From Bacteroidota bacterium (GTDB taxonomy: Bacteria; Bacteroidota; Bacteroidia; Bacteroidales; JACABE01): 62,349 nucleotides of DNA. The position numbers and the translations under genes were made by a program. The notes below the pieces were generated by a model that did no database searches, was not told the origin of the DNA, and saw only the letters and a program-made list of their open reading frames with translations. Each line of letters starts with the position of its first letter. Position 1 is the stretch's first letter. The stretch spans positions 1 to 62,349 of the forward strand of contig JACABE010000024.1 in the NCBI GenBank assembly GCA_013377005.1, read 5' to 3'. Positions 26,337-35,522 of the stretch are shown here, in pieces.

Positions 26337-27377
26337 ATGAATGAATATTATACTTATATGCTACGATGCCTTGAGTTGGCAAAAAAAGGATTTGGGAGTG
26401 TAGCACCCAACCCGATGGTTGGCTGTGTAATTGTTCATGATGGCATTATTATTGGTGAAGGCTTTCACCAAAAATATGGAGAAGCACATGCCGAAGTCAA
26501 TGCCATTCATTCTGTAATAAATAAAGAGCAACTTCCTGAGTCTACAGTTTACGTGAATCTTGAGCCTTGTTCGCATTATGGAAAAACACCTCCATGTGCA
26601 GATTTGCTGATAAAGCATCAGGTAAAAGAAGTAATCATTGCTAATACAGATCCGAATCCACTGGTTGCAGGCAAAGGCATTGAAAAGCTAAAAAATGCAG
26701 GCATCAAAGTTACTACTGGTATTTTGGATGATGAAGCTAAAGCACTGAATAAGCGTTTTCTTTGTTACTATACAAAAAAAAGACCTTATATTATACTGAA
26801 ATGGGCAAAAACTTTAGATGGGTTTATGGATATTGACCGCTCACAAGTAGGCAATAATCATAAATACTGGATTACAAACGACGAATTAAAAATATTGGTT
26901 CACAAGTGGCGAAGTGAGGAGTCTGCAATCATGGTGGGTACTAATACTGCTTTAAATGATAATCCTCAGTTAAATATCCGTTATTGGAAAGGGATTCAGC
27001 CTTTACGTTTGGTAATAGATGAAAACCTGAGTTTACCCAAAACCTTGCATTTATTCGATCAACAAAATCCAACAGTTATTTTTACAGCTAAAAAAGAGGA
27101 AAGTAAGCATAACTTAACCTATCAATACATTAATTTTAATGATAATCCGCTCCGACAAATCCTCAATTATCTGTACGAAAAAAAAATAACTTCTGTAATA
27201 ATAGAGGGGGGCAAAGAATTACTGCAATCTTTTATTGAACAAGGTTTGTGGGATGAAGCAAGAGTGCTAACTGGTAATAAATATTTTGTAAAAGGATTAA
27301 TATCTCCAGAAATAAAGGGCAAAATTATTTCTGATGAAGAAATAAATAAAGATAGGCTAACAATAATTTATAAATAG
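26337..27377 (+). CDS. ribD: Bifunctional riboflavin deaminase/reductase RibD
   Basis: A 346-residue two-domain enzyme of riboflavin synthesis. The N-terminal deaminase domain (residues about 1-145) shows the zinc motif HAEVNAIHSV and PCSHYGKTPPC (His-Ala-Glu, then Pro-Cys..Cys). The C-terminal reductase domain (about 148-346) has RPYIILKWAKTLDGF and the NADPH region VIIEGGKELLQSF. It converts the GTP cyclohydrolase II product to the ribitylamino-pyrimidine intermediate. Other rib genes are not in the window. It is divergent from prmC and ends before a perfect palindromic terminator. Confidence 0.96.
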   Translation: MNEYYTYMLRCLELAKKGFGSVAPNPMVGCVIVHDGIIIGEGFHQKYGEAHAEVNAIHSVINKEQLPESTVYVNLEPCSHYGKTPPCADLLIKHQVKEVIIANTDPNPLVAGKGIEKLKNAGIKVTTGILDDEAKALNKRFLCYYTKKRPYIILKWAKTLDGFMDIDRSQVGNNHKYWITNDELKILVHKWRSEESAIMVGTNTALNDNPQLNIRYWKGIQPLRLVIDENLSLPKTLHLFDQQNPTVIFTAKKEESKHNLTYQYINFNDNPLRQILNYLYEKKITSVIIEGGKELLQSFIEQGLWDEARVLTGNKYFVKGLISPEIKGKIISDEEINKDRLTIIYK

Positions 27378-27443
27378 CTAATTGATTATGAATAATGAAA
27401 GAAGTTCATTATAAGTGGTTTTTTTAAAATACAAACCTTATTA

Positions 27444-27475
27444 AAAAAACCGATTAGATATCTAATCGGTTTTTT
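27444..27475. terminator. Perfect palindromic bidirectional terminator
   Basis: Arms AAAAAACCGATTAGAT and ATCTAATCGGTTTTTT form an uninterrupted palindrome with A and T runs on either side. It serves ribD and the convergent lipoprotein gene. Confidence 0.85.
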
Positions 27476-27496
27476 ATAATGAAACAAAGCAAAATT

Positions 27497-28330
27497 TTAA
27501 TTATAAATTTGAGTATCCCAGCCATTTACAAAAAGGTATTGACATGTAGCAGCGTTATCAGGATTCTTTTTCCAAATAACTGCAGTAATAAATAAGTTTG
27601 ATTTTACCCAATTAGAAGATATATTTATACTACATGAATAATCGAATACTGTGTTTATTGCAGTTGTAGCCGATGTTGTGAATTTAACACCATAAGCTGT
27701 TGACGCATTAGCAGCTCTTACTACATTATTGTGTTTATAACCAGCACCTCCACTTGTTTGAACATAGCCAACAGGAGCAGTTGGGCTTCCATCAATACCA
27801 CTTTCGCATAAAAAATAAGTAACATAATAATCACCGGTTACTTCTTTGAAAAATTTAATTTTTGAAGTAATATTCATTTTATATCCTTCAATTGTGGCTT
27901 TAAATTTTACTTGAGCTTCAGGAGTACGTTTTAATAATGTATCAATATAAGGTTGCATTCCTGAAGTAGGTGTTTTTGTATCACCGATATAAAAAGATGG
28001 TATTCCGCCTCCTGTTGGACGAGATCCATCAAAAGACCATTCCTGGTTATTACAAGTCATAGCATCCTCAGTATTGCAATGGAATGCCAATGCAACTATT
28101 TTTCCAGAATAGTTCTTCTTTATTAAATTAAAATTACTGTAGCCACTGGAACCACAAATTCCACAGGTGATGGAAGTTGTTTCTCCCATAAAAGCCCATT
28201 GTTTCATGTCAGGAGTTAAATCAGTTTCTGTTGTTAAAGATGCATCTAGTTTCTTAATTTCTTCATATTTATTGCAAGAAATTATAAATGAAAATAATAT
28301 AACTGAAAGAAAGAAATTAATTTTTTTCAT
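27497..28330 (-). CDS. Omp28-like lipoprotein with thioredoxin-like motif
   Basis: A 277-residue lipoprotein. The lipobox FIISC places lipidated C19. Residues about 45-160 resemble the Omp28 family of Porphyromonas/Bacteroidota: MGETTSITCGICGSSGYSNFNLIKKNYSGKIVALAFHCN, which is a thioredoxin-fold start with C56-G-I-C59, then NNQEWSFDG and GGGIPSFYIGD carrying the cis-proline position. The C-terminal part is a beta domain (VRAANASTAYGVKF). Family members are surface proteins of unclear role; adhesion has been proposed for Omp28. It stands alone, convergent with ribD. Confidence 0.82.
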   Translation of the reverse strand: MKKINFFLSVILFSFIISCNKYEEIKKLDASLTTETDLTPDMKQWAFMGETTSITCGICGSSGYSNFNLIKKNYSGKIVALAFHCNTEDAMTCNNQEWSFDGSRPTGGGIPSFYIGDTKTPTSGMQPYIDTLLKRTPEAQVKFKATIEGYKMNITSKIKFFKEVTGDYYVTYFLCESGIDGSPTAPVGYVQTSGGAGYKHNNVVRAANASTAYGVKFTTSATTAINTVFDYSCSINISSNWVKSNLFITAVIWKKNPDNAATCQYLFVNGWDTQIYN

Positions 28331-28440
28331 AATGATAATAGAGTTTGATTTATTTTTATTACTTTTTTATTTTAGACAACAAAATCAATAAAATAGTTGT
28401 CTATATAAATAACTATTTATAAATAATTTTCTTCTCATCT

Positions 28441-29142
28441 ATGAAAAAAGCATTCTTATTTATCATAATTTTATTTTTAATAGACATTGTTTCAGCAGAA
28501 AAGATGTATATTCCTTTGGAAAAACAATTTAAAAACAGAATTATTCAAAATGAAAAAACTAACAATCTAAACGAACAAATGCGCAGGAAAAGAGGAAGAA
28601 GTAGGGGGCGAAGAGGAAAAGCTAGTAATTTTGCTATTGGAGGAAGTATTACAACAATGAAACTTTTTGAATCAATTTTTGATAATAAGTTCAGAATTGG
28701 CTTAGGAACTAATGTATGGCTTAATTTTAGCGAAAGCAGTGCTATTAAGGCTGGCGTTTATTATTTTTTACCAATAAGTAACGAATATGAAAATTCAAAA
28801 AACACATCTTCATATCTTCAGGTTAATGCTCATTTTCAGCAATTTTTGGCAGGTTCCAACAAAGAAGATTTTGGATTTTATGCTTTTGGTGGTTTTGGAT
28901 ACATCGTTAATTTTAATAATACAGAAACACCAACTGTGAATATAAATGCCAGATATACGAATGTTAACCTAGATGTAGGAATAGGTTCCCAATTTAACTT
29001 GAATTTTGCTTTTTTATTTGTTGAAGTTCAAGGTAGTTTAGGATTGTTGAAATTTGAGATACCCACTAACCCTTCTGATGGTATAAATGTACCATCATTT
29101 ATTAATTTTAGAGCTGGGGTTAAATTTCCATTAAAATTCTAA
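28441..29142 (+). CDS. Exported outer-membrane beta-barrel protein with Arg-rich segment
   Basis: A 233-residue protein with a signal peptide (MKKAFLFIIILFLIDIVSA). It has an unusual very basic stretch at residues about 43-60 (MRRKRGRSRGRRGKAS), then alternating amphipathic strands ending GVKFPLKF with a terminal Phe, as in outer-membrane barrels. The barrel part resembles small OmpW/OprF-like Bacteroidota porins but no named family is recognised. The Arg-rich patch just after the signal peptide could bind lipopolysaccharide or nucleic acid; that is speculation. It stands alone, divergent from the Omp28-like gene. Confidence 0.75.
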   Translation: MKKAFLFIIILFLIDIVSAEKMYIPLEKQFKNRIIQNEKTNNLNEQMRRKRGRSRGRRGKASNFAIGGSITTMKLFESIFDNKFRIGLGTNVWLNFSESSAIKAGVYYFLPISNEYENSKNTSSYLQVNAHFQQFLAGSNKEDFGFYAFGGFGYIVNFNNTETPTVNINARYTNVNLDVGIGSQFNLNFAFLFVEVQGSLGLLKFEIPTNPSDGINVPSFINFRAGVKFPLKF

Positions 29143-29220
29143 GTCCTCAAAGATTGCGGAAGTTAGCAATGAGAAATATACACAGGAAAGCAATTTTTAA
29201 GCAATAAAGTTTCTATTTAA

Positions 29221-30612
29221 TTACTTTCCTATACAGAAGCTGGAAAAAATATTTCCAAGTATCTCATCACTTGTTATTTCGCCGGTAATTTCACCTAAAT
29301 GATGCAAAGCTGTTCTGATGTCGATGGCTATTAAATCGCCACTGATATTATTTGCAATTCCATGTTCCACCTGATGAATGGCTTCGTTGGTTTTAACCAA
29401 TGCTTCATAGTGGCGGATATTGGAAATCATAGTGGTATCTGTTGTGTTTTCGGTAGCCACCGATTTCAATAAAGTATCAGTAATTAAATTAATATTCTCT
29501 TTTCGTTTGGCGGAAACATAGATGATTTCCATAGATAATAAATCGGCAAAGTGTTGAGGGGCTTTATTCAGCAAATCTGTTTTGTTGGCAATAATAATAA
29601 AGCGTTTGGTTTTGCTTTCGATATGTCTTTCAAAATCTTTTAAAGCTTCTTTTATCTCTTCTACTGAGGTTTCTTTTATATCAACAACATATAAAATAAT
29701 ACTGGCTTGTTCTATTTTTTGATAAGTTCGTTCTATTCCAAAATTTTCAATTTCATCAAAGGAATCGCGTAAACCGGCTGTATCAATAAATCTGAATGTT
29801 ACGCCATTGATGGTAAGTGTGTCTTCAATGGTATCTCTTGTTGTTCCGGGAATTTCAGATACAATCGCTCTTTCTTCGTTGAGTAGTGAATTAAGCAAAG
29901 TGGATTTGCCAACGTTGGGTTTGCCTATAATGGCAACAGGAATTCCGTGTTTCAATACATTTCCCATGGCAAATGAATTAACCAAAGCTGAAATTTCAGT
30001 TTTCAATGTCGTTAGCAAAGTACTTAATTGTGCTCTGTCAGCAAATTCTACATCTTCTTCACTAAAGTCTAATTCTAATTCAATTAGGGAAGCAAAATTT
30101 ACCAATTGTTGTCGTAATTCTTTAATTTTGGATGAAAAACCACCTCGCATTTGGTCCAATGCTAAAGAATGGGACGACTTAGAATGTGATGCTATTAAAT
30201 CGGCTACTGCTTCGGCTTGAGATAAATCTAATTTGGCATTCAGAAAAGCCCGCATTGTAAATTCACCTGGTTTGGCTATTCTGGCTCCTTTATCTATTAA
30301 TAATTCAAGTATTTTTTGTTGAATATATACAGAACCATGACAGGAAATTTCAATGGAATCTTCTCCTGTGTAGGAATGTGGTGATTTGAATACACTTAAT
30401 AAGACTTCATCTATGATTTCATCGCCATTATTAATGGTTCCAAAATAGATATGATGGCTTTTGAATTCATTATTACTATTGTTTTTAATATTTTTACGAC
30501 GAAAAACCTGATTACATATTTCAAAGGATTTTTCACCCGAAACGCGTATAACTGAAATGGCTGCTATCCCTGATGCTGTTGCCAATGCACAAATGGTATC
30601 CTGAGTAATCAT
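29221..30612 (-). CDS. mnmE: tRNA uridine-5-carboxymethylaminomethyl modification GTPase
   Basis: MnmE with MnmG installs the cmnm5 group on U34 of several tRNAs. The N-terminal folate-binding domain starts MITQDTICALATASGIAAISVIR, a helical domain follows, and the inserted G domain has G1 IGKPNVGKST, G2/G3 GTTRDTIED and FRFIDTAGLR, and G4 IIANKTDL. The C-terminus ends in the essential FCIGK with its catalytic cysteine. I start at ATG 30612 (463 residues) because the promoter box and family start fit; the frame is open 10 codons further. MnmG is not in the window. Confidence 0.97.
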   Translation of the reverse strand: MITQDTICALATASGIAAISVIRVSGEKSFEICNQVFRRKNIKNNSNNEFKSHHIYFGTINNGDEIIDEVLLSVFKSPHSYTGEDSIEISCHGSVYIQQKILELLIDKGARIAKPGEFTMRAFLNAKLDLSQAEAVADLIASHSKSSHSLALDQMRGGFSSKIKELRQQLVNFASLIELELDFSEEDVEFADRAQLSTLLTTLKTEISALVNSFAMGNVLKHGIPVAIIGKPNVGKSTLLNSLLNEERAIVSEIPGTTRDTIEDTLTINGVTFRFIDTAGLRDSFDEIENFGIERTYQKIEQASIILYVVDIKETSVEEIKEALKDFERHIESKTKRFIIIANKTDLLNKAPQHFADLLSMEIIYVSAKRKENINLITDTLLKSVATENTTDTTMISNIRHYEALVKTNEAIHQVEHGIANNISGDLIAIDIRTALHHLGEITGEITSDEILGNIFSSFCIGK

Positions 30613-30631
30613 AGTAATTCTATTTTTTTTA

Positions 30632-30639
30632 CAAAAGTA
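30632..30639 (-). promoter_or_regulatory. TAnnTTTG-type -7 box for mnmE
   Basis: On the minus strand this reads TACTTTTG, 19 bases upstream of the mnmE start at 30612. It supports that start over the longer frame. Confidence 0.5.
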
Positions 30640-30735
30640 CATTAGCTTTTTGTTTGTTTCAAAAAAATATCATTTTTTTATATAGTTTTTTCAACCATTT
30701 TCAATTATTTTTGTTGTCTTTAAAACTAAAAATAT

Positions 30736-31608
30736 ATGAGCGTACTTGTAGATAAAAATTCAAAGGTGCTGGTGCAGGGGTTTACCGGTTCAGAAGGAAG
30801 CTTTCATGCTTCGCAAATGATAGAATATGGAACAAATGTAGTAGGTGGAGTTACTCCCGGTAAAGGTGGACAATTTCATCTTGAAAAACCTGTATTTAAT
30901 ACAGTTGCCGATGCTGTTAAGGCTACAGGCGCTAATGTTTCTATTATTTTTGTTCCACCTCCTTTTGCTGCTGATGCTATTATGGAGGCTGCTGAAGCCG
31001 GAATTGAATTAATTATTTGCATTACCGAGGGTATTCCAATCAAGGATATGGTGGCTGTTAAAGAATATATTAAATGTCGCAAGACGCGCTTAATTGGACC
31101 TAATTGCCCTGGAATTATTACTCCACCTCATACAAAAATTGGTATTATGCCTGGTTTTATTCATACACCAGGAAGAATAGGCATTGTTTCCCGTTCAGGA
31201 ACGCTAGCTTATGAAGCTGTTGATCAAATTACCAAAGCAGGATTAGGGCAATCTACCGGTATTGGTATTGGTGGAGATCCTGTTCCTGGTACTACCATTA
31301 AAGATGCTGTTGAATTGTTTATGAACGATCCGGATACAGATGCTATTGTAATGATTGGCGAAATTGGTGGCAATATGGAAACAGATGCTGCTTATTTTAT
31401 AAAAGAACATGGAACAAAGCCCGTTGTAAGTTTTATTGCCGGTGCTACTGCTCCGAAAGGACGTACCATGGGACATGCCGGAGCTATTGTTGGAGGAACC
31501 GCTGATACAGCCGAAGCTAAAAAAGAAATTTTAAGAGAATGTGGCGTTCATGTGGTTGATTCTCCTGCCGATATTGGTATTACGATGATAAAAGCATTGA
31601 AGAAATAG
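30736..31608 (+). CDS. sucD: Succinyl-CoA synthetase alpha subunit
   Basis: A 290-residue SucD, normal length. It has the CoA-binding fold ([35 protein letters not shown]), [31 protein letters not shown] and the phosphohistidine loop [13 protein letters not shown]. It makes ATP or GTP from succinyl-CoA in the TCA cycle together with SucC. The sucC partner is not adjacent here: mnmE lies divergent upstream and the next gene is convergent, so the subunits are encoded apart, as often in Bacteroidota. Confidence 0.96.
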   Translation: MSVLVDKNSKVLVQGFTGSEGSFHASQMIEYGTNVVGGVTPGKGGQFHLEKPVFNTVADAVKATGANVSIIFVPPPFAADAIMEAAEAGIELIICITEGIPIKDMVAVKEYIKCRKTRLIGPNCPGIITPPHTKIGIMPGFIHTPGRIGIVSRSGTLAYEAVDQITKAGLGQSTGIGIGGDPVPGTTIKDAVELFMNDPDTDAIVMIGEIGGNMETDAAYFIKEHGTKPVVSFIAGATAPKGRTMGHAGAIVGGTADTAEAKKEILRECGVHVVDSPADIGITMIKALKK

Positions 31609-31668
31609 TTGCTATGTAAATCAAAAATTGATTGATTTTGATTTAAAATCATTAATAATTTTTGCCAC

Positions 31669-31727
31669 AATATCAGTATAAAAAAACTCTTAGCTGAATA
31701 AGCTAAGAGTTTTTTTATACTGATATT
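31669..31727. terminator. Very long perfect bidirectional terminator
   Basis: Two 27-base arms (31669-31695 and 31701-31727) pair without mismatch around a 5-base loop; the core is AAACTCTTAGCT/AGCTAAGAGTTT. It overlaps the stop codon of the convergent DUF4301 gene. T runs face both ways. Confidence 0.9.
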
Positions 31728-33273
31728 ATTGATGTTCAACTCTTAGTAAATCATTGATGGTTTTCACTGGATTAAAAGTAATTATAGGAACTTCAACAAA
31801 AACACTGATCCAATCAGCCATAGCACCATTCCATAAACCAGGTAATTCTTGTGCCTTTAAACTTCTTCCATCTTTTGATTTTGTAGAAATAAAACCTGTA
31901 GATGAATCAACAAATCCCTTTAAATCAAAAGCTTCTCCTCTATAATTTCTTACTCCGCAAACCAAATCAACAGGATTAAAGTGAGTTGCTGACTTAAAAA
32001 TCTGACTTTGCAATGAATTATTTAAGTTAATTTGAGAGGATTCAACAATTTGTAATGATGCTTCACCTTTTTGATTCCGAACCCAAAATGGACCACCACC
32101 TGGTTCACCTTCATTCTTAACCATCCCACAAACCCTAATCGGGCGATTAAGCTTATTATATAAATAATTCACCTTATCTTTAGGTAATAACGTTTCAAAC
32201 TTATCTTGAAATATAATCATTAATTCGTTAACAGCGAATTCAATAATTTCATTCAATTTTTTATCATTAATAAATTCGTTATTGAGCAGATGAAGATATT
32301 CATACGTTTTTTGTTGTAAGCTTATTAAATAGCCGCCAATAACTTTTTTGAATAAAAAGGTTTGTTCTTTTAATTTGTCTGGTACTATGTTATCAATATT
32401 TTTAATAAAAATAATGTCGCCTTGTAAATCATTTAAATTTTCAATCAAGGCACCATGTCCTCCCGGACGAAATAATAGTTTTCCATCTTCCTCTCTAAAA
32501 AAATCATTGTTCATATCTACAGCCACTGTATCAGTACTCAGCTTTTGGATAGAATAGTCAATTTTCAAACTTACATTAAATCTCTTTTCATAAATATCTT
32601 TAACTAAACAAATGTGTTTATTAAATTTTTTAATATGTTCAGGAGATAATGTAAAATGTATAGAAGCAATATTATCAGAACCTTTAGAATAACTAGCAGC
32701 TTCAACTAAATGTTCTTCTATGGATGTACGAGAATAATCATTATAATGATGAAATTTCAATAATCCTTTTGGCAATACTCCGTACCCTAAACCATTTTCA
32801 TCAAGTAAATAGTTAATGATTTCTATATATCTTCTGTTCCTGATACATTCATCAATATTTAATTGATTTGCTTCCATTATTGCTTTTAAATCATTATAAA
32901 AAGCAAATTTCTTTATTTCAGCTATAAATCGATGTACCGAATTAAAGCTATTATCGCTATCAAAAGACTGAATGTCTTTTTCACTCCCTTTGTATTTATC
33001 TCTGAATGAATATAAGTGCTGAAACATTCGACTTGCTGCACCTGAAGCTGGGACAAACTTTAAAACCCGACGGTTCACAACCATATTGTCAAAGATTCTT
33101 GTATAATTTTCAATTTGGTTTTTTTCAAAAATTATAATTCCATCTTTAAAAAAAGCTGGTTTTATTAGATTTACGAATGGAAATCCATTTTTAAAATTCT
33201 CAATTTGACGTTCAATTGTTTTTACGTCAATGCCCATTTGTTGAAATTCTTCAATATCTTTTTGTAATATCAT
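31726..33273 (-). CDS. DUF4301 family protein
   Basis: A 515-residue soluble protein recognised as DUF4301, a family nearly restricted to Bacteroidota with no proven function. Typical segments are MILQKDIEEFQQMGIDVKTIERQIENF, LKFVPASGAASRMFQHLY (residues about 93-110), LLFRPGGHGALIENLNDLQGDIIFIKNIDN and VCGMVKNEGEPGGGPFWV. The GASRMF loop and GGHGALI segment recall nucleotidyltransferases of the UTP-sugar pyrophosphorylase type, which would suggest sugar-nucleotide chemistry; this is my inference. Monocistronic, with its own promoter box and the long terminator. Confidence 0.9.
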   Translation of the reverse strand: MILQKDIEEFQQMGIDVKTIERQIENFKNGFPFVNLIKPAFFKDGIIIFEKNQIENYTRIFDNMVVNRRVLKFVPASGAASRMFQHLYSFRDKYKGSEKDIQSFDSDNSFNSVHRFIAEIKKFAFYNDLKAIMEANQLNIDECIRNRRYIEIINYLLDENGLGYGVLPKGLLKFHHYNDYSRTSIEEHLVEAASYSKGSDNIASIHFTLSPEHIKKFNKHICLVKDIYEKRFNVSLKIDYSIQKLSTDTVAVDMNNDFFREEDGKLLFRPGGHGALIENLNDLQGDIIFIKNIDNIVPDKLKEQTFLFKKVIGGYLISLQQKTYEYLHLLNNEFINDKKLNEIIEFAVNELMIIFQDKFETLLPKDKVNYLYNKLNRPIRVCGMVKNEGEPGGGPFWVRNQKGEASLQIVESSQINLNNSLQSQIFKSATHFNPVDLVCGVRNYRGEAFDLKGFVDSSTGFISTKSKDGRSLKAQELPGLWNGAMADWISVFVEVPIITFNPVKTINDLLRVEHQ

Positions 33274-33292
33274 AGCGCTAGGAATTTGACTT

Positions 33293-33300
33293 CAAATATA
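33293..33300 (-). promoter_or_regulatory. TAnnTTTG-type -7 box for the DUF4301 gene
   Basis: TATATTTG on the minus strand, 19 bases upstream of the start at 33273. Confidence 0.5.
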
Positions 33301-33464
33301 TAAAATATTTGCACCTAATTGATTAAATATTCAATATATATTTTCAATTTCATCACAAAAATATAATAATCAAATAAATACAAATATTCTTTATTATCAT
33401 AATAAATATAAAAAAACAAATATTTTTGTTTGTTTTTTTCATCAGTCATATTCAATTAAATAAT

Positions 33465-33472
33465 TAATTTTG
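33465..33472 (+). promoter_or_regulatory. TAnnTTTG-type -7 box for the membrane-anchored unknown gene
   Basis: TAATTTTG, 28 bases upstream of the ATG at 33501. Confidence 0.45.
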
Positions 33473-33500
33473 TAATGTTTTTAAATGACATTATTTCTAT

Positions 33501-34199
33501 ATGATTCAAAGCAACAAATTTATCTATTTTATTATTGGCATTGTTGTTGGAATTGCTATTGGGGCATCAGTAGTATGGTGGATGCAAAATTACGATTTCA
33601 AAATTTGGTTTACATTCTCAGGAAAAAACAAACAAGAAATTAGTACAAATAACGATAATACTAATAGAAACAATAACGAAGAAGATAAATCAAAAACAAA
33701 TAATAGTACTTATAAATCCTTTACTTTAAAAAAAGAAGACAGCGAGTCATCAGAAGAAGACAGTGCGTCAATGAATAGTTCAAATAGCGAATATTTAGCA
33801 GATACATCTTCTCATAACGGGATGAACAGTAATTCTTCTGACGATATTGTAATTGCAAAAGACGAATTACTTTTTACAAGAATTATAAAAATTGAAGGAT
33901 TAAATGGAGGTAATTCAAAAAAAGATGCTTTACTTGATTCATTACTGATTAACGACAAAACAAAAAAACTACCCGCTAATTTTGTAAAGGTAGAGTTTTG
34001 GCGCTCTCCTATTAATTACAAAGGGTATAAATTTAGTAATAATAAACTGATTTTGTTTGGCATCTATATTTATGAAGATACCAGTTTAGAAAGCAGAAAT
34101 AATAAACTTTACCTCAACTATGCCAATACTTTTTATTTGATTGAAAAAGTTGATGATTTCCAACCTTTAATGGCTGTAAAGTTACCTAGAAATAAATAA
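33501..34199 (+). CDS. Membrane-anchored protein with Asn/Ser/Glu-rich linker
   Basis: A 232-residue protein not assigned to a family. A single N-terminal membrane anchor (residues about 8-28, FIYFIIGIVVGIAIGASVVWW) is followed by a low-complexity linker rich in Asn, Ser, Glu and Lys (about 48-118), then a folded ~110-residue C-terminal domain (ELLFTRIIKIEGLNGGNSKK, VEFWRSPINYKGYKFSNNKL, LILFGIYIYEDTS). The layout suggests a periplasm-facing domain held away from the inner membrane. Located just upstream of dapF (92 bases), though a shared transcript is not certain. Confidence 0.75.
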   Translation: MIQSNKFIYFIIGIVVGIAIGASVVWWMQNYDFKIWFTFSGKNKQEISTNNDNTNRNNNEEDKSKTNNSTYKSFTLKKEDSESSEEDSASMNSSNSEYLADTSSHNGMNSNSSDDIVIAKDELLFTRIIKIEGLNGGNSKKDALLDSLLINDKTKKLPANFVKVEFWRSPINYKGYKFSNNKLILFGIYIYEDTSLESRNNKLYLNYANTFYLIEKVDDFQPLMAVKLPRNK

Positions 34200-34291
34200 T
34201 AACGATTTTAATGTTTTGAGTTATTAAATCATGTTTGATGAAATTATTTATGCCATTAATTAATATTTGAAGATTCTTAAATAATAAAACA

Positions 34292-35077
34292 ATGATTCTT
34301 AAATTCAGCAAATACCATGGTGCAGGTAATGATTTTATCCTGATTGACAACAGAAAGGGTGAAATTAATTTATCATGTAATGAAATTGCATTCTTATGTA
34401 ATCGCCATTTAGGAATTGGTGCTGATGGATTAATGTTTTTAAACTTTAACAGTCTTCATGATTTTGAAATGCAATATTTTAATTCAGATGGTAATGAAAG
34501 CACCATGTGTGGAAATGGTGGCAGATGTATAACTGCTTTTGCTTCAGCATTAGGAATTATTGAAAAAACTACTATCTTTAATGCTATAGATGGGTTGCAT
34601 ACTGCCGAAATTGTTGAAGATAAAGCAAAAATGAGAAAAACCATTCGACTGCAAATGTCAGATGTAATGTTAATTCAACAATCTGAAAATTATTTTTTGC
34701 TTAATACAGGCTCTCCACACTATGTTCAGCTTGTTGATAATGTTGACGATATTGACATAGTTTCAGAAGGCAGAAAAATAAGATATGATAAAAGATTTGC
34801 TCCTAGTGGGTTAAATGTAAATTTTATGCAAGTAAAAGAATCTCATTTATATGTAAGAACATACGAAAGAGGTGTAGAAGATGAAACTTTATCATGTGGA
34901 ACAGGTGTTACAGCTTCTGCTTTAGCTTATGCTTCAGACAAAAATATTACCGAAGTTTCTGTGCTTACAAAGGGAGGAAATCTTAAGGTTTTATTTGAGA
35001 AGCACGGCGACTCGTTTAAGAACATTTTCTTAGAAGGTGAAACTTGTTTTGTATTTGAAGGGGAACTAGAATTTTAA
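34292..35077 (+). CDS. dapF: Diaminopimelate epimerase
   Basis: A 261-residue DapF that interconverts LL- and meso-diaminopimelate for lysine and peptidoglycan synthesis. The opening KFSKYHGAGNDFILIDNR is diagnostic. The two catalytic cysteines are C73 in MCGNGGRC and C202 in SCGTGVTAS, both intact. Length is a little under the usual 265-280. No other dap genes are nearby. The start ATG 34292 is followed directly by the family N-terminus. Confidence 0.96.
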   Translation: MILKFSKYHGAGNDFILIDNRKGEINLSCNEIAFLCNRHLGIGADGLMFLNFNSLHDFEMQYFNSDGNESTMCGNGGRCITAFASALGIIEKTTIFNAIDGLHTAEIVEDKAKMRKTIRLQMSDVMLIQQSENYFLLNTGSPHYVQLVDNVDDIDIVSEGRKIRYDKRFAPSGLNVNFMQVKESHLYVRTYERGVEDETLSCGTGVTASALAYASDKNITEVSVLTKGGNLKVLFEKHGDSFKNIFLEGETCFVFEGELEF

Positions 35078-35479
35078 TATATAAATTTTCGGACAAATAT
35101 ACACAGCTCCACCCCTACTTTTATCAGACAAATAAAAAGATGTATATTTTCACATCACCCATCAAAAGAACGATAAAAAAAAGGAAAATTTAACACTGAT
35201 TATCAAAAGATTAATATTTAATCGCAATGCTAAATTACTCCATAAACTTTTATATTTTAGATAATGTCTATTTATAACTAATTAAACCGATAATTAAATA
35301 TGTGCCAAAATATTGCAATTAACTCTACCGATTTTTATATTTTGTAAAAAATCAGATACTAATTGTTTTCACTAATACTCCAGTTTCATTTAAAACAATC
35401 ATAAATAAAACAAAATCCTACTTTAGTTAAAAAGAAATAAATTTTAATAGAACAAGCTTTCTACCTAAAATTTATTGCC
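35078..35479. other. Non-coding AT-rich gap upstream of hydG
   Basis: About 400 bases with no convincing open frame, hairpin or repeat. A regulatory leader for hydG could lie here, but I see no recognisable riboswitch or operator. Confidence 0.5.
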
Positions 35480-35487
35480 TATCTTTG
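35480..35487 (+). promoter_or_regulatory. TAnnTTTG-type -7 box for hydG
   Basis: TATCTTTG, a perfect match, 35 bases upstream of the hydG ATG at 35523. Confidence 0.6.
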
Positions 35488-35522
35488 TTAACTAAATAAC
35501 AATACCTTTATACCCTATTATA

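Noticed and set aside
26263-26406. Longer N-terminus for PrmC
   Set aside because: The extra 48 residues overlap the divergent ribD start, are hydrophobic and unlike the family, and the ATG at 26262 gives the standard size.
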